A stretch of DNA of 48,265 nucleotides from an uncultured Clostridia bacterium (GCA_947652665.1 CANTDZ010000006.1:1-48265), one strand, 5' to 3'. Counted from the first letter of the stretch, positions 16,212 through 24,474 are shown. Program-made: numbers and translations. The notes: generated from the letters alone by a model not told the origin.

Positions 16212-17327
16212 ATGCCACCCCTCTATCTTCTGATAAAGCCCGCCTCCAGCCTGTGCGATATGCGGTGCCGCTACTGCTTTTACTGCGACGTGGCCCAAAA
16301 CCGCCAGGAAAGCTCTTACGGCGTGATGGAGCTTTCTACGCTGGAAACCATTATACAAAAGGCACTGCTCACAGCCGACGGGGAGTGCACCTTTGCCTAT
16401 CAGGGCGGGGAGCCCACCGTGGCGGGGCTTGACTTTTTCCGGCGTTCCATCGAATTGGAAAAAAAGCACAACACGAAAGGGCTGAAAATCCACCACCTGA
16501 TCCAGACCAACGGCTTTAGCATGACCGAGGACTGGGCCCGGTTCCTGGGCGAAAACCGCTTCCTGGTGGGCGTCTCTCTGGACGGCACCCGCGACACCCA
16601 CGACGCCTTCCGCCGGGACCCCCAGGACAAGCCTACCTTTTCCACCGTTATGCGCGCCACCAGGCTTTTGCGCAAGCATCAGGTGGACTTTAATATCCTG
16701 ACGGTAGTGCACTCCCAAACCGCCCGGCATATCCATAAAATCTATGATTTTTATAAGCGGGAAGGGTTCTCGTATCTGCAGTTCATCCCCTGCCTGCAGC
16801 CCTTTGGGAAGGAACAGGAGCAGGCTCCCTACACCCTGACGCCCAAGGCCTACGGGCGGTTTTTGAAAGAGCTGTTTTCCTTATGGGAGCAGGACGTGCT
16901 GGCCGGGCGGGAAGTGCACATACGGCAGTTTGAAAACTACATAGAGATGCTGCTGGGCTGGCCGCCGGAGTCCTGCGGCATGAGCGGCATCTGCTCGGTG
17001 CAGCACGTGGTCGAGGCTTCTGGGGAGGTGTATCCCTGCGATTTTTACGTCACCGACCCATACCGCTTGGGCGACCTGCGCACAGACTCTTTTGCCGATC
17101 TGGAGAAGAAGCGGCGGGAGCTCCGGTTTATTGAAATGTCCCGCCAGCCCCATGAGAAGTGCACGGGATGCCAATTCTTCCCCATCTGCCGGGGCGGCTG
17201 CAAGCGGTACCGGGAGCCTTTTACGGATGGCTATCAGTTGAATTGTTTTTGCGAGGCCTATGAGGATTTCTTTCAGGATGCCCTGCCCAGGCTGTATAGG
17301 CTGGCCAAGCTTTTTTCGTCGATGTAG
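16212..17327 (+). CDS. Anaerobic sulfatase-maturating enzyme (radical SAM, anSME)
   Basis: A 371-residue radical-SAM SPASM enzyme that converts the active-site Cys (or Ser) of sulfatases to formylglycine without oxygen. The SAM cluster ligands are Cys15, Cys19 and Cys22 (CDMRCRYC). It then shows the family block YQGGEP and LIQTNG. The auxiliary-cluster region has YPCDFYV, whose Asp matches the essential base of anSME, and the SPASM cysteines in CTGCQFFPICRGGC and CFCEAY. I start at ATG 16212 because AGGAGG lies just before it; the longer frame begins inside the exporter gene. The target Cys motifs CMPAR and CSPSR of the two operon-linked sulfatases are suitable substrates. It implies an anaerobic lifestyle. 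Confidence 0.95.
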   Translation: MPPLYLLIKPASSLCDMRCRYCFYCDVAQNRQESSYGVMELSTLETIIQKALLTADGECTFAYQGGEPTVAGLDFFRRSIELEKKHNTKGLKIHHLIQTNGFSMTEDWARFLGENRFLVGVSLDGTRDTHDAFRRDPQDKPTFSTVMRATRLLRKHQVDFNILTVVHSQTARHIHKIYDFYKREGFSYLQFIPCLQPFGKEQEQAPYTLTPKAYGRFLKELFSLWEQDVLAGREVHIRQFENYIEMLLGWPPESCGMSGICSVQHVVEASGEVYPCDFYVTDPYRLGDLRTDSFADLEKKRRELRFIEMSRQPHEKCTGCQFFPICRGGCKRYREPFTDGYQLNCFCEAYEDFFQDALPRLYRLAKLFSSM

Positions 17328-17340
17328 GCGAGGGCAGACA

Positions 17341-17383
17341 AAATCCCCCTGTGTAGTCGTTTTCCTACACAGGGGGATTTTTT
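17341..17383. terminator. Strong bidirectional terminator
   Basis: A 16-bp perfect stem (17341-17356 with 17365-17380) around TCGTTTTC, followed by T6 (17378-17383) on the plus strand and TTTT on the minus strand. It ends the maturase operon and the convergent MATE gene. Confidence 0.88.
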
Positions 17384-17405
17384 GTCTATTGTCCGTACTG
17401 ATTTA

Positions 17406-18794
17406 TCACAGCTTCAGCTTCGTCCACTGCCCCTTCCTAAACCGCACAAAGCTCATCCCGAACCGCACGATCTGGTCGCAGAAGGTGCCCAGCCAAGCGC
17501 CGATAAGGCCCATCCCCAGGGGATAGCACAGCAGCCAGCTGATGCCTGGGCGGATAAACGTCACGCTGATCAGCGAGACCATGGCCGTAAACCGGGTGTC
17601 CCCCGCGCCGCGCAGACAGCCAAACTGCACCACCTGCTCGATCTGGAAGAAGAGCATAATGCTCAAAATGCGCATGATAATGACGCCGTAATCCAAAATG
17701 ACCTGCTCATTCGTGAACAGACCGAAGAAGCCTTTTCCAAAGAAGAAGTAAACCGTCGCCACCACAAAGGCGCATATCAGGCCGATGCGCTGGGTCACGC
17801 TGCCGTAAATTTTGGCCATGTCCGGGCGTTTGCGGCCCAGGCTTTGGCCGATGAGCGTCACAGAAGCCACCGACAGCCCGTCGCCAAAGGTGAAGGACAT
17901 ATGCATCATGTTCATGCCGATCTGGTGGGCGGCAAACTCGGTAGTGCCCAGGTTCGCCACGGTCATGGAGAACAGCAGGAAGCCTATGCGCAGGCAGATC
18001 TGTTCCACAAAGGCGCTGGAACCCACATTCAAGAGGGACTTTATGCTCAGCTTGTCCGCGATCCAACCTTTCACCGCGCCCAAATATACAAAGCCATCCT
18101 TATGTAAAACCGAACGCACGCTCAAAATGCAGGCGCACACCGTGCCCAGCACCGTGGCTATGGCCGCGCCCCGCACGCCCATGGCCGGGAAGCCCATATG
18201 CCCCCCAATGAGCAGGTAGTTGAACACCACGTTGACGATGTTGGAAATCATGTTCGTCACCATGGCAATGCGGGTATTCCCCGCGCCCCGCTGGGCCGCA
18301 TTTAAGACCAGGGACACCGTGGAGAACACCTGTCCGCCCATAATGATGCGCAGGTACTCCACCGCATACTCATGGGTGTCCGGCTGGGAGCCCACCATTT
18401 TGATAATCGGGCTGGCAAAGACCACGAAAACAGCGCCAATGAGCAGCGACAGCAGCACCGTGCCCAAAAGCAGCATCCGCACCACCCGGTTGGCGCTTTC
18501 CCGGTCGCCCTCGCCCTTGCGGCGGGCCACAATGGCCGAAACGGCCACGTTCAGCGACAGGAACACCGCCAGGCCGATGAACTTCGGCTGCGTGGTAAGC
18601 CCTACGGCCGCTATGGCAAAAGAGCCCAGCGAACCCACCATGATAGAGTCGACCATGCCGGCCAGGCCCACAAAAAACGACTCCAGCACCGACGGCCACG
18701 CCACGTTCAGCACATCCCGTATGATGCGTTTCTCCGAGGGGATTTCCCCCATCTCCATCCCTTTACATACCCGCTGCGGGTTTACAAAATGCAA
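17406..18794 (-). CDS. MATE-family multidrug/metabolite exporter
   Basis: A 462-residue membrane protein of the MATE (NorM/DinF) family with twelve predicted helices. The first helix pair carries the typical AWPSVLESFFVGLAGMVDSIMVG, and the second half repeats the fold (VGSSAFVEQICLRIGFLLFS). It probably exports cationic drugs or metabolites in exchange for Na+ or H+. The TTG at 18794 has AAGGAG upstream, and an internal ATG twelve codons later is an alternative. The gene is monocistronic, with its own promoter and an overlapping palindrome that suggests control by an unlinked MarR/TetR-type repressor. Which compounds it moves cannot be told. Confidence 0.9.
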   Translation of the reverse strand: MHFVNPQRVCKGMEMGEIPSEKRIIRDVLNVAWPSVLESFFVGLAGMVDSIMVGSLGSFAIAAVGLTTQPKFIGLAVFLSLNVAVSAIVARRKGEGDRESANRVVRMLLLGTVLLSLLIGAVFVVFASPIIKMVGSQPDTHEYAVEYLRIIMGGQVFSTVSLVLNAAQRGAGNTRIAMVTNMISNIVNVVFNYLLIGGHMGFPAMGVRGAAIATVLGTVCACILSVRSVLHKDGFVYLGAVKGWIADKLSIKSLLNVGSSAFVEQICLRIGFLLFSMTVANLGTTEFAAHQIGMNMMHMSFTFGDGLSVASVTLIGQSLGRKRPDMAKIYGSVTQRIGLICAFVVATVYFFFGKGFFGLFTNEQVILDYGVIIMRILSIMLFFQIEQVVQFGCLRGAGDTRFTAMVSLISVTFIRPGISWLLCYPLGMGLIGAWLGTFCDQIVRFGMSFVRFRKGQWTKLKL

Positions 18795-18812
18795 AACACC
18801 CTCACTCCTTGA

Positions 18813-18859
18813 ATAGTTTACTTTGCAACTATTATAGCACGGTGTGAGAGTGTTTGCAA
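18813..18859 (-). promoter_or_regulatory. MATE promoter with palindromic operator candidate
   Basis: On the reverse strand TTGCAA (18859-18854), a 17-bp spacer and TATAAT (18836-18831). Overlapping the -10 and start site is a near-palindrome, ATAGTT-N8-AACTAT (18813-18832), placed where a repressor would block initiation. Confidence 0.6.
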
Positions 18860-18870
18860 CCCTGCCGGGT

Positions 18871-20013
18871 TCAGTCTTCGAATAAATCTTTCAGCTTCGA
18901 GAAGAAGCTTTTGCGCTTTTGATAATTCTTGTCGTCCGACGCGTTGTCCAGCTCGCTGAGCAGCTCCTTCTGCCGCTTGGAGAGGTTTTTGGGCACCTCC
19001 ACCGTCACTTGCACGTACTGGTCGCCCCGGGAGCGTCCATGCAGGCTCTGGATGCCTTTGCCCTTTAGCCGGAACACGTCGCCGGGCTGGGTGCCCTCAT
19101 GGATGTGGTAGCTAACCTTGCCGTCCAGGGTGGGCACTTCCACGTCCGCGCCCAGGGCCGCCTGGGTGAAGGTCACGGGCATTTCGCACCAGACATCGTT
19201 GCCCCGCCGCTGGAAGATGGGGTGGGGGCGCACCGACACGTATACGTGCAGATCGCCGTTGGGGCCGCCGTTCTGCCCCGCGTTGCCGCGCCCGGATACG
19301 TTCAGAATCTGCTCGTCGTCGATGCCTGCCGGGATGCTCACCTCTACCGACTTCTTCCGGCGCACGCGGCCCTTGCCGTCGCAGGTTTTGCAGGGGGTCT
19401 CGATGATCTTGCCGGTGCCCCGGCATTTGTCGCAGGTCTGGGAGGACTGCACCACCCCAAAGGGCGTGCGCTGGTTGATGCGCACCTGGCCCGTGCCGTT
19501 GCACTGGGGGCAGGTCTTGGGGCTGGTGCCCGATGCCGCGCCGGTGCCGTGGCAGTCGGAGCAGGTTTCGATCTGCTGGTATTCCACTGTCTTCTTGGTG
19601 CCCTTGGCCGCTTCCTCAAAGGACACCGCCACGCTGGCCTGCACGTCCGAGCCCCGCCGGGGGGCGTTGGGGTTCTGCCGCCGGGAGCTGCCGCCGAAGC
19701 CACCCCCAAAGAAGCTGTCGAATATGTCCGTAAAATCGAAGCCCCCCTGGAAGGGGCTGCCCCCGGCGCCGCCGCCGAAGTTGGGGTCCACCCCCGCGTG
19801 GCCGAACTGGTCGTACCGGCTGCGCTTGTCGCTGTCCGAAAGGACCTCGTAGGCCTCGTTTACTTCTTTAAATTTCGTCTCGGCCTGGGCATCCCCAGGG
19901 TTCAGGTCGGGATGGTACTGCTTTGCCAGCTTCCGGTAAGCTTTCTTGATCTCGTCCTCTGACGCGCCCTTCTGCACGCCCAGCACCTCATAAAAATCCC
20001 TTTTGTCCGCCAA
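18871..20013 (-). CDS. dnaJ: Chaperone DnaJ (Hsp40)
   Basis: A 380-residue type I J-protein that stimulates DnaK. The J-domain (1-70) has the catalytic HPD in QYHPDLNP. A Gly/Phe-rich region follows ([15 protein letters not shown]), then the four zinc-binding repeats ([32 protein letters not shown]) and the C-terminal substrate-binding domains ([20 protein letters not shown]). The start codon is TTG ([11 protein letters not shown] is the standard DnaJ opening) with only a weak SD. It stands alone here: hrcA, grpE and dnaK, its usual operon partners in Firmicutes, are not in the window. Confidence 0.97.
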   Translation of the reverse strand: MADKRDFYEVLGVQKGASEDEIKKAYRKLAKQYHPDLNPGDAQAETKFKEVNEAYEVLSDSDKRSRYDQFGHAGVDPNFGGGAGGSPFQGGFDFTDIFDSFFGGGFGGSSRRQNPNAPRRGSDVQASVAVSFEEAAKGTKKTVEYQQIETCSDCHGTGAASGTSPKTCPQCNGTGQVRINQRTPFGVVQSSQTCDKCRGTGKIIETPCKTCDGKGRVRRKKSVEVSIPAGIDDEQILNVSGRGNAGQNGGPNGDLHVYVSVRPHPIFQRRGNDVWCEMPVTFTQAALGADVEVPTLDGKVSYHIHEGTQPGDVFRLKGKGIQSLHGRSRGDQYVQVTVEVPKNLSKRQKELLSELDNASDDKNYQKRKSFFSKLKDLFED

Positions 20014-20052
20014 AGCTTCTCGCCCTTTCTATTTTTATATATTCATCGTATT

Positions 20053-20081
20053 ATTATAGCAAATGTTGGGGCGTTCGTCAA
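20053..20081 (-). promoter_or_regulatory. Sigma-A promoter of dnaJ
   Basis: Reverse-strand TTGACG (20081-20076), a 17-bp spacer and TATAAT (20058-20053), about 40 bases before the gene. No CIRCE element (TTAGCACTC-N9-GAGTGCTAA) is seen, so HrcA control is not indicated. Confidence 0.6.
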
Positions 20082-20085
20082 TGTG

Positions 20086-20811
20086 TCAATCCTGGCTGTC
20101 GAGCAAATAGTGCAGCATTTGTTCCGGTGCGTCCAGAAACTGTTTGGTGATGATGTAGTGCTCCGTATCCCGGTACTGTACTCTGGCAAGGCCGGACTGG
20201 GAGAATTGGTATATCTCTGCCTGGGGAAAGGCCATCAGGACGGGGGAATGGGTGGCGATGATGAACTGCGAACGGGCTTTTACAAGATGATCCATCACCA
20301 CCATAAGGCTCAGAAGACGCTGGGGAGAAAGGGCCGCTTCCGGCTCGTCCAGCAAATAGAGGCCCTCCCCTTCAAAGCGGTTTTCGATAAGTGCCATAAA
20401 GGACTCGCCGTGGGAGTGCCTGTGCAGGGAAGCCCCGCCGTAACGGAGCAATTTGCTGCCGCTGTCGTCCAGATAGCTGGCAGTGTTGTAAAAGCTCTCG
20501 GCCCGGAGGAAGAAGCCGTCTTTGGGGCGCACGGATTTTATGGTCGTGATGTGCTCCCACAATCCCGAATGGGTCTCCCGGGTGGAGAAGGAAAAATCCC
20601 GTGACCCGCCCTCCGCATTGAACCCCATGGAAACCGCGATGGCTTCCAGCAGGGTGGATTTTCCCGACCCGTTCTCCCCCACAAAAAAAGTGACCGGCGC
20701 GTTAAAATCCAGGCTTTCCATTTGGCTTATATGGTGGATTGCCGGGATAGCGTCCCAATAAGAGCCTTCCTCCGGCTCATCCCGGAGCATTATGCCTTTC
20801 AGGTAGTTCAT
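20086..20811 (-). CDS. AAA family ATPase (SMC/ABC-like, COG3910 type)
   Basis: A 241-residue soluble ATPase. Walker A is GENGSGKST (residues about 47-55), the signature-like region is SHGESF, Walker B LYLLDEPEAALSP and the switch His lies in IIATHSP. This arrangement (RecF/SMC-like ATPase with no DNA-binding coiled coil) is the small predicted-ATPase family often found with nucleases or alone. No nuclease partner is adjacent. It begins 20 bases after the FMN-barrel protein gene, with GGAGG upstream, so the two are co-transcribed. Its biological role is not known. Confidence 0.85.
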   Translation of the reverse strand: MNYLKGIMLRDEPEEGSYWDAIPAIHHISQMESLDFNAPVTFFVGENGSGKSTLLEAIAVSMGFNAEGGSRDFSFSTRETHSGLWEHITTIKSVRPKDGFFLRAESFYNTASYLDDSGSKLLRYGGASLHRHSHGESFMALIENRFEGEGLYLLDEPEAALSPQRLLSLMVVMDHLVKARSQFIIATHSPVLMAFPQAEIYQFSQSGLARVQYRDTEHYIITKQFLDAPEQMLHYLLDSQD

Positions 20812-20831
20812 TGCATCCTCCCCACCAAGTT

Positions 20832-21287
20832 CTACTTGCCGCCGTATTTATGCAGGCGGTACTCCTGGGCCTTTACGTCAAACAATTCCACATACGGCAC
20901 CTTATCTATATACAGCCATCTTTCTATTAATATAGGCTCTACCGCAAATAGCCTTTCGTCCTCCAACGCCGTATAGGCCTCGAAGGAGCTTTTAAAGCAC
21001 CGCCGGTACGCGTCACAAAACCCGGCGTGCCTTAAGGGATGGCCCAGCTCTTTGCACACTCCTTCCAACTGAATGTTGTCGATACATAACGCCACATGGG
21101 GGTTGCTTTTGAGCTGGCGGTACTTTTTCATCGTCCGGTCCGTTTGAAAATAGAACACCCCGTTTATTTGCACAACGCTCATCATCCGGGAAGACACCCT
21201 GTCCTTTTCCGAGGTGGAAAGCACCATTTTCCGGCTTTCGCCAAATTCTAAAAGGAATTCGCGGTAGTGGTCATAAAATGCGTCCAT
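20832..21287 (-). CDS. Pyridoxamine 5'-phosphate oxidase-like FMN-barrel protein
   Basis: A 151-residue split-barrel flavin-binding protein of the PNPOx-like family. The N-terminal strand pair (KMVLSTSEKDRVSSRMMSVV) and GVFYFQTDRTMKKYRQLKSN-type segment match the family's FMN-phosphate region, followed by HVALCIDNIQLEG. It is too short and too divergent to be PdxH itself. Such proteins are usually small FMN-dependent reductases or oxidases of unknown substrate. A GGGGGG site lies six bases before the ATG and a sigma-A promoter lies upstream. It is first in a two-gene operon with the ATPase. Confidence 0.82.
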   Translation of the reverse strand: MDAFYDHYREFLLEFGESRKMVLSTSEKDRVSSRMMSVVQINGVFYFQTDRTMKKYRQLKSNPHVALCIDNIQLEGVCKELGHPLRHAGFCDAYRRCFKSSFEAYTALEDERLFAVEPILIERWLYIDKVPYVELFDVKAQEYRLHKYGGK

Positions 21288-21310
21288 AGTTCTGCCCCCC
21301 CTTTAGGCCT

Positions 21311-21339
21311 ATTATATCACGCACGTCCTAAAAGGGCAA
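21311..21339 (-). promoter_or_regulatory. Promoter of the FMN-barrel/ATPase operon
   Basis: Reverse-strand TTGCCC (21339-21334), a 17-bp spacer and TATAAT (21316-21311), 24 bases before the ATG. Confidence 0.55.
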
Positions 21340-21363
21340 AGAAAAACGCGAAACCCCTTGCAA

Positions 21364-21490
21364 TTTTCCTCAAAATGGAGTACCCTTATCCATGCGGCCC
21401 TGTATAGCTTTGGGGCCCCGGTCAGTCGGGAGATCCTGACCTTAAACAAAACTAGCAGGCGCGGCCACTTCTTCGGGCCGGAGCCTGCAG
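21364..21490 (+). promoter_or_regulatory. Probable preQ1 riboswitch (class III type) of queT
   Basis: The 150-base leader of queT is highly structured. It has hairpin ATGGA/TCCAT (21375-21379, 21389-21393), hairpin GGCCC/GGGCC (21396-21400, 21413-21417), hairpin GGTCAG/CTGACC (21420-21425, 21436-21441), an A-rich single strand (21444-21452) and a GC-rich hairpin GCAGGC/GCCTGC (21455-21460, 21482-21487) just before the SD. queT genes are a classic target of preQ1 riboswitches, and class III is known upstream of queT in Ruminococcaceae. The class call comes from context and general architecture, not from an alignment. Confidence 0.5.
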
Positions 21491-21510
21491 AAAGAAAGGA
21501 AGAAACTAAA

Positions 21511-22047
21511 ATGAAAATGTCCGAAAAAACTCGCTTCCTGGCACAGGGAGCCATGATCTGCGCCCTTTACACGGTGCTCACCTACGCGGCCGCCAGCCTG
21601 AACCTGGCTTATGGCCCCATCCAGTTCCGCTTCTCCGAGGCGCTTACCGTCCTGCCAGCCTTCACACCGGCTGCGGTGCCGGGCCTGGCCATCGGCTGCT
21701 TTTTGTCGAACCTGGCAAGCCCCCTGGGCATTGTGGACTGGGTCTTTGGCACCTGCGCCACGCTTTTAGCTGCTTTGTCCACCCGCGCGCTGTCCGGCGT
21801 CCGGGTGAAAAATATACCCGTCCTGGCCCCCATCCCGCCCGTCCTTTTTAACGCCGCCATCGTCGGCCTGGAGGTCGCCTGCCTCTCCGACGCCGGAGCC
21901 TTTGCTTGGCAGAACTTCTCCTGGGCCGCGTTCGGGGCCGGGGCCCTGTCGGTGGGATTGGGCCAGCTGGTGGTCTGCACCGTGCTGGGGTACCCGCTCA
22001 TGATCGCCCTGGACAAGACCCGCGTGGCCCAGCGCGTGCTGGGATAA
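21511..22047 (+). CDS. queT: Queuosine-precursor transporter QueT
   Basis: A 178-residue membrane protein of the QueT (DUF988) family, the S-component of an energy-coupling-factor importer for a queuosine precursor (preQ1 or related). It has about five to six helices and the conserved FRFSEALTVLPAFTPAAVPG and FLSNLASP blocks, followed by DWVFGTCATLLAAL. I start at ATG 21511 (AGGA ten bases before); ATG 21517 is an alternative. The open frame continues upstream only because the leader has no stop. Uptake of a precursor implies the cell does not make queuosine entirely itself. ECF energising subunits are not in the window. Confidence 0.9.
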   Translation: MKMSEKTRFLAQGAMICALYTVLTYAAASLNLAYGPIQFRFSEALTVLPAFTPAAVPGLAIGCFLSNLASPLGIVDWVFGTCATLLAALSTRALSGVRVKNIPVLAPIPPVLFNAAIVGLEVACLSDAGAFAWQNFSWAAFGAGALSVGLGQLVVCTVLGYPLMIALDKTRVAQRVLG

Positions 22048-22069
22048 ATTTGGGAAAGGGGGGCCTGCC

Positions 22070-23455
22070 GTGCCCATCATGACAAAAGCGAAACCAAAAA
22101 CCCCGCGCAAAGCCACTCCGCCCGTGCGGCTCATTGTGGCAAGCTTTGCGCTGGTCATCCTGCTGGGCACGCTGCTGCTGACGCTGCCCGTCTCCTCTGC
22201 CGCCCACAGGTTCACCTCCCCGCTGGACGCCCTCTTTACCGCCACCTCGTCCACCTGCGTAACGGGCCTTTCCGTGGTGGACACCACCACCCACTGGAGC
22301 ACCTTCGGCCACGCCGTCATCCTGGTGCTCATCCAGATTGGCGGGCTGGGGCTGTCTACCTTTGCCATCGGCTTTTCGCTGCTGGTGCGCAGGCGGCTGG
22401 GCATCCGCGAGCTGGTGCTGGCCAAAGAGGCCTCCGGCGGCGATATGCAGGAGATCGTGCCCCTGCTAAAGCTGATGCTGGGCTTTACCTTCCTCTGCGA
22501 GGCCCTGGGCGCGGGGCTTTTGATGCTCCGTTTTGTACCCGCCTACGGCACGGGGGGCATTTGGCCCTCGGTGTTCGTGGCGGTGTCGGCCTACTGCAAC
22601 GCAGGGTTCGACATCCTGGGCTTCGTGCCCGGCAACTCCAGCCTGACCGCTTTTGCTGGGGACCCCCTGGTCAGCCTCACCATCAGCCTCCTGATCGCCA
22701 CCGGCGGCCTGGGCTTTGTGGTGGTGCAGGATATCTACCGCTGCAAGCTTTACCCCACCTTCCACCGCAAAAACCGCGAACGCCTCAACTTCCACAGCCA
22801 GGTGTGCCTGCGCGGCACCTTGATCCTGCTGGGAGCCGGGACGCTTATCTTCTTTATCTGCGAGTTCAACAACACCATGGCCCACCTGAATATCTTCGAG
22901 AAGCTGGTGGCCGCCATCTTCCAGTCCGCCAATACCCGCACGGCTGGCTTCGCCTCGGTGGACATCGCCGGGATGAAGGACATCACCAAGGCCGCGTCCG
23001 TGGGGCTGATGTTCATCGGCGGGTGCCCCGGCTCTACCGCAGGCGGGGTCAAGGTGACGACCATGGTCGTGCTGGCCGCCACCCTGCTGTGCACCATCCG
23101 GGGCCGGGAGGAAGCCGTCGTGCTGAGCCACCGGTTCCCCACAGGGCTGGTGTTTAAATCCATGACCGTGGTGGCCTTTGGCATGGCCATTACCCTGATC
23201 GACGCCGGCATCATCGGCGCCCTGAACCCCCAGGTGCCCTTTATCGACGTGCTTTACGAAGCCGCCTCGGCCTTTGGCACCGCTGGGCTCAGCGCCAGCC
23301 TGACCCCGCAGCTGGATACGATCTCCCATCTGATCCTCTGCGTCACCATGTTCATCGGGCGGGTGGGGCCGCTGTCCTTCGGGCTGTCCATCCTGATGAA
23401 GGCCAAGAAGCCCAACGGCTCCATCCTGCCCGAGGGCCGGATGCTGATTGGATGA
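22070..23455 (+). CDS. ktrB: TrkH/KtrB-type potassium channel subunit
   Basis: A 461-residue ion-translocating subunit of a Trk/Ktr potassium uptake system. It has four repeated membrane-pore-membrane units whose filter loops are visible: SSTCVTGLS, SAYCNAGFD, SANTRTAGF and SAFGTAGLS, each with the central glycine of the selectivity filter. Length fits KtrB better than the larger TrkH. The start codon is GTG at 22070 with GGGGGG six bases upstream (ATG 22079 is possible). It follows queT by 22 bases, so it may share its transcript. The RCK gating partner (KtrA/TrkA) is not adjacent and must be encoded elsewhere. Confidence 0.93.
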   Translation: MPIMTKAKPKTPRKATPPVRLIVASFALVILLGTLLLTLPVSSAAHRFTSPLDALFTATSSTCVTGLSVVDTTTHWSTFGHAVILVLIQIGGLGLSTFAIGFSLLVRRRLGIRELVLAKEASGGDMQEIVPLLKLMLGFTFLCEALGAGLLMLRFVPAYGTGGIWPSVFVAVSAYCNAGFDILGFVPGNSSLTAFAGDPLVSLTISLLIATGGLGFVVVQDIYRCKLYPTFHRKNRERLNFHSQVCLRGTLILLGAGTLIFFICEFNNTMAHLNIFEKLVAAIFQSANTRTAGFASVDIAGMKDITKAASVGLMFIGGCPGSTAGGVKVTTMVVLAATLLCTIRGREEAVVLSHRFPTGLVFKSMTVVAFGMAITLIDAGIIGALNPQVPFIDVLYEAASAFGTAGLSASLTPQLDTISHLILCVTMFIGRVGPLSFGLSILMKAKKPNGSILPEGRMLIG

Positions 23456-23485
23456 AAGTTATTTTTTCTGTGAAAAACATATAGT

Positions 23486-23521
23486 AAAAAAGCAGGTCTT
23501 CACAAAAGGGCCTGCTTTTTT
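23486..23521 (+). terminator. Intrinsic terminator after ktrB
   Basis: An 11-bp stem (AAAAAAGCAGG, 23486-23496, with CCTGCTTTTTT, 23511-23521) ending in a T6 run. Confidence 0.88.
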
Positions 23522-23522
23522 C

Positions 23523-23552
23523 TTGACATTTTTTGCCGGCCGGTGTTACAAT
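23523..23552 (+). promoter_or_regulatory. Promoter of the GNAT gene
   Basis: TTGACA (23523-23528), an 18-bp spacer and TACAAT (23547-23552), immediately after the preceding terminator. An AAGGAGG site lies close before the ATG. Confidence 0.65.
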
Positions 23553-23582
23553 AGGTGAAATACTTAAAAAGGAGGTACAACG

Positions 23583-24428
23583 ATGGAACGCAAACTTTAC
23601 CAAAAACCGCAAGAGTTCTTAGAGGACAACCGCGCTTTCCTGCTGGAAAACGAAGCCCTCACCCAGCTCAACTACGGCAACGCAGCGGCCAACGCCGACG
23701 CGGACTGCCACCCCGGCCTGCTCTTTGGCCGGTATGAGGAGGACGGCCGAATGGTACTGCTGTTTGGCAACACCGCGCCCTGGAACGTCTGCTTAAACGC
23801 CCCGGCCGAGGAGCCCCTCGCGATGCAGGCGGCGCAAGAACTGGCCCGGTATCTGCGGGAAGAACAGATTGAAATCACCGGCGTGAATGCCCGGGAGGAT
23901 TTGGCGCAGGCTTTCATGCAGGCGTATGGCGGGGAATTTTCCCCGTGGGCGGCTATGGATATCATGGTACAGCGGGAAGTCCTTGCACCTCCTGCGGTGC
24001 CGGGGCGGATGCGCAAGGCAACCATGGACGATTTGGATTTTGTGCTGAACGGCGTGTGCGGGTTCATGAAAGACATACATGGGCAGGACAGCCAGCCGGA
24101 CGAACACAGGGAGCGATATATTCCCCGCGTCCAGAATGGGCAGCTGTATCTGTGGGAGACGCCCGAGGGAGAAATCGTTTCCATGGCGGGGACGGTCCGC
24201 CCGCTGCCCCACGGGGAAACCATTAACGCCGTGTACACGCCGCCGGAGCACCGGGGCAAGGGCTACTGCCAGAACACGGTGGCGGCGGTCTGCCGGGAAA
24301 AGTTCGCGGAGGGCAAGGAATACTGCACGCTGTTTGTGGAGAAGAAAAACCCTATTTCCAACCGGGTGTATAAGAAGATTGGGTTTGAGATCGTGGAGAA
24401 CTGTTACGAGTACAAGCTGGTAAAATAA
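23583..24428 (+). CDS. GNAT-family N-acetyltransferase
   Basis: A 281-residue acetyltransferase. The C-terminal half (from about residue 140) is a GNAT domain: the start RKATMDDLDFV, then the acetyl-CoA pyrophosphate loop in VYTPPEHRGKGYCQNTVAAV (the R/Q-x-x-G-x-G/A type motif) and the closing NPISNRVYKKIGFE. The N-terminal 140 residues look like a degenerate second GNAT-like domain, as in other proteins of this double-domain group. It is monocistronic between two terminators. The substrate is unknown; related proteins acetylate small amines or act in resistance. Confidence 0.85.
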   Translation: MERKLYQKPQEFLEDNRAFLLENEALTQLNYGNAAANADADCHPGLLFGRYEEDGRMVLLFGNTAPWNVCLNAPAEEPLAMQAAQELARYLREEQIEITGVNAREDLAQAFMQAYGGEFSPWAAMDIMVQREVLAPPAVPGRMRKATMDDLDFVLNGVCGFMKDIHGQDSQPDEHRERYIPRVQNGQLYLWETPEGEIVSMAGTVRPLPHGETINAVYTPPEHRGKGYCQNTVAAVCREKFAEGKEYCTLFVEKKNPISNRVYKKIGFEIVENCYEYKLVK

Positions 24429-24437
24429 GCACAAAAA

Positions 24438-24474
24438 AACTGGCGGGGCCAAAACCCTGCCAGTTCTTTTTTTC
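24438..24474. terminator. Bidirectional terminator
   Basis: AACTGGCGGGG (24438-24448) pairs with CCCTGCCAGTT (24455-24465). T-runs follow on both strands, so it ends both the GNAT transcript and the convergent rplJL transcript. Confidence 0.88.

Noticed and set aside
20014-20085. CIRCE operator before dnaJ
   Set aside because: No TTAGCACTC-N9-GAGTGCTAA or close relative is present on either strand.
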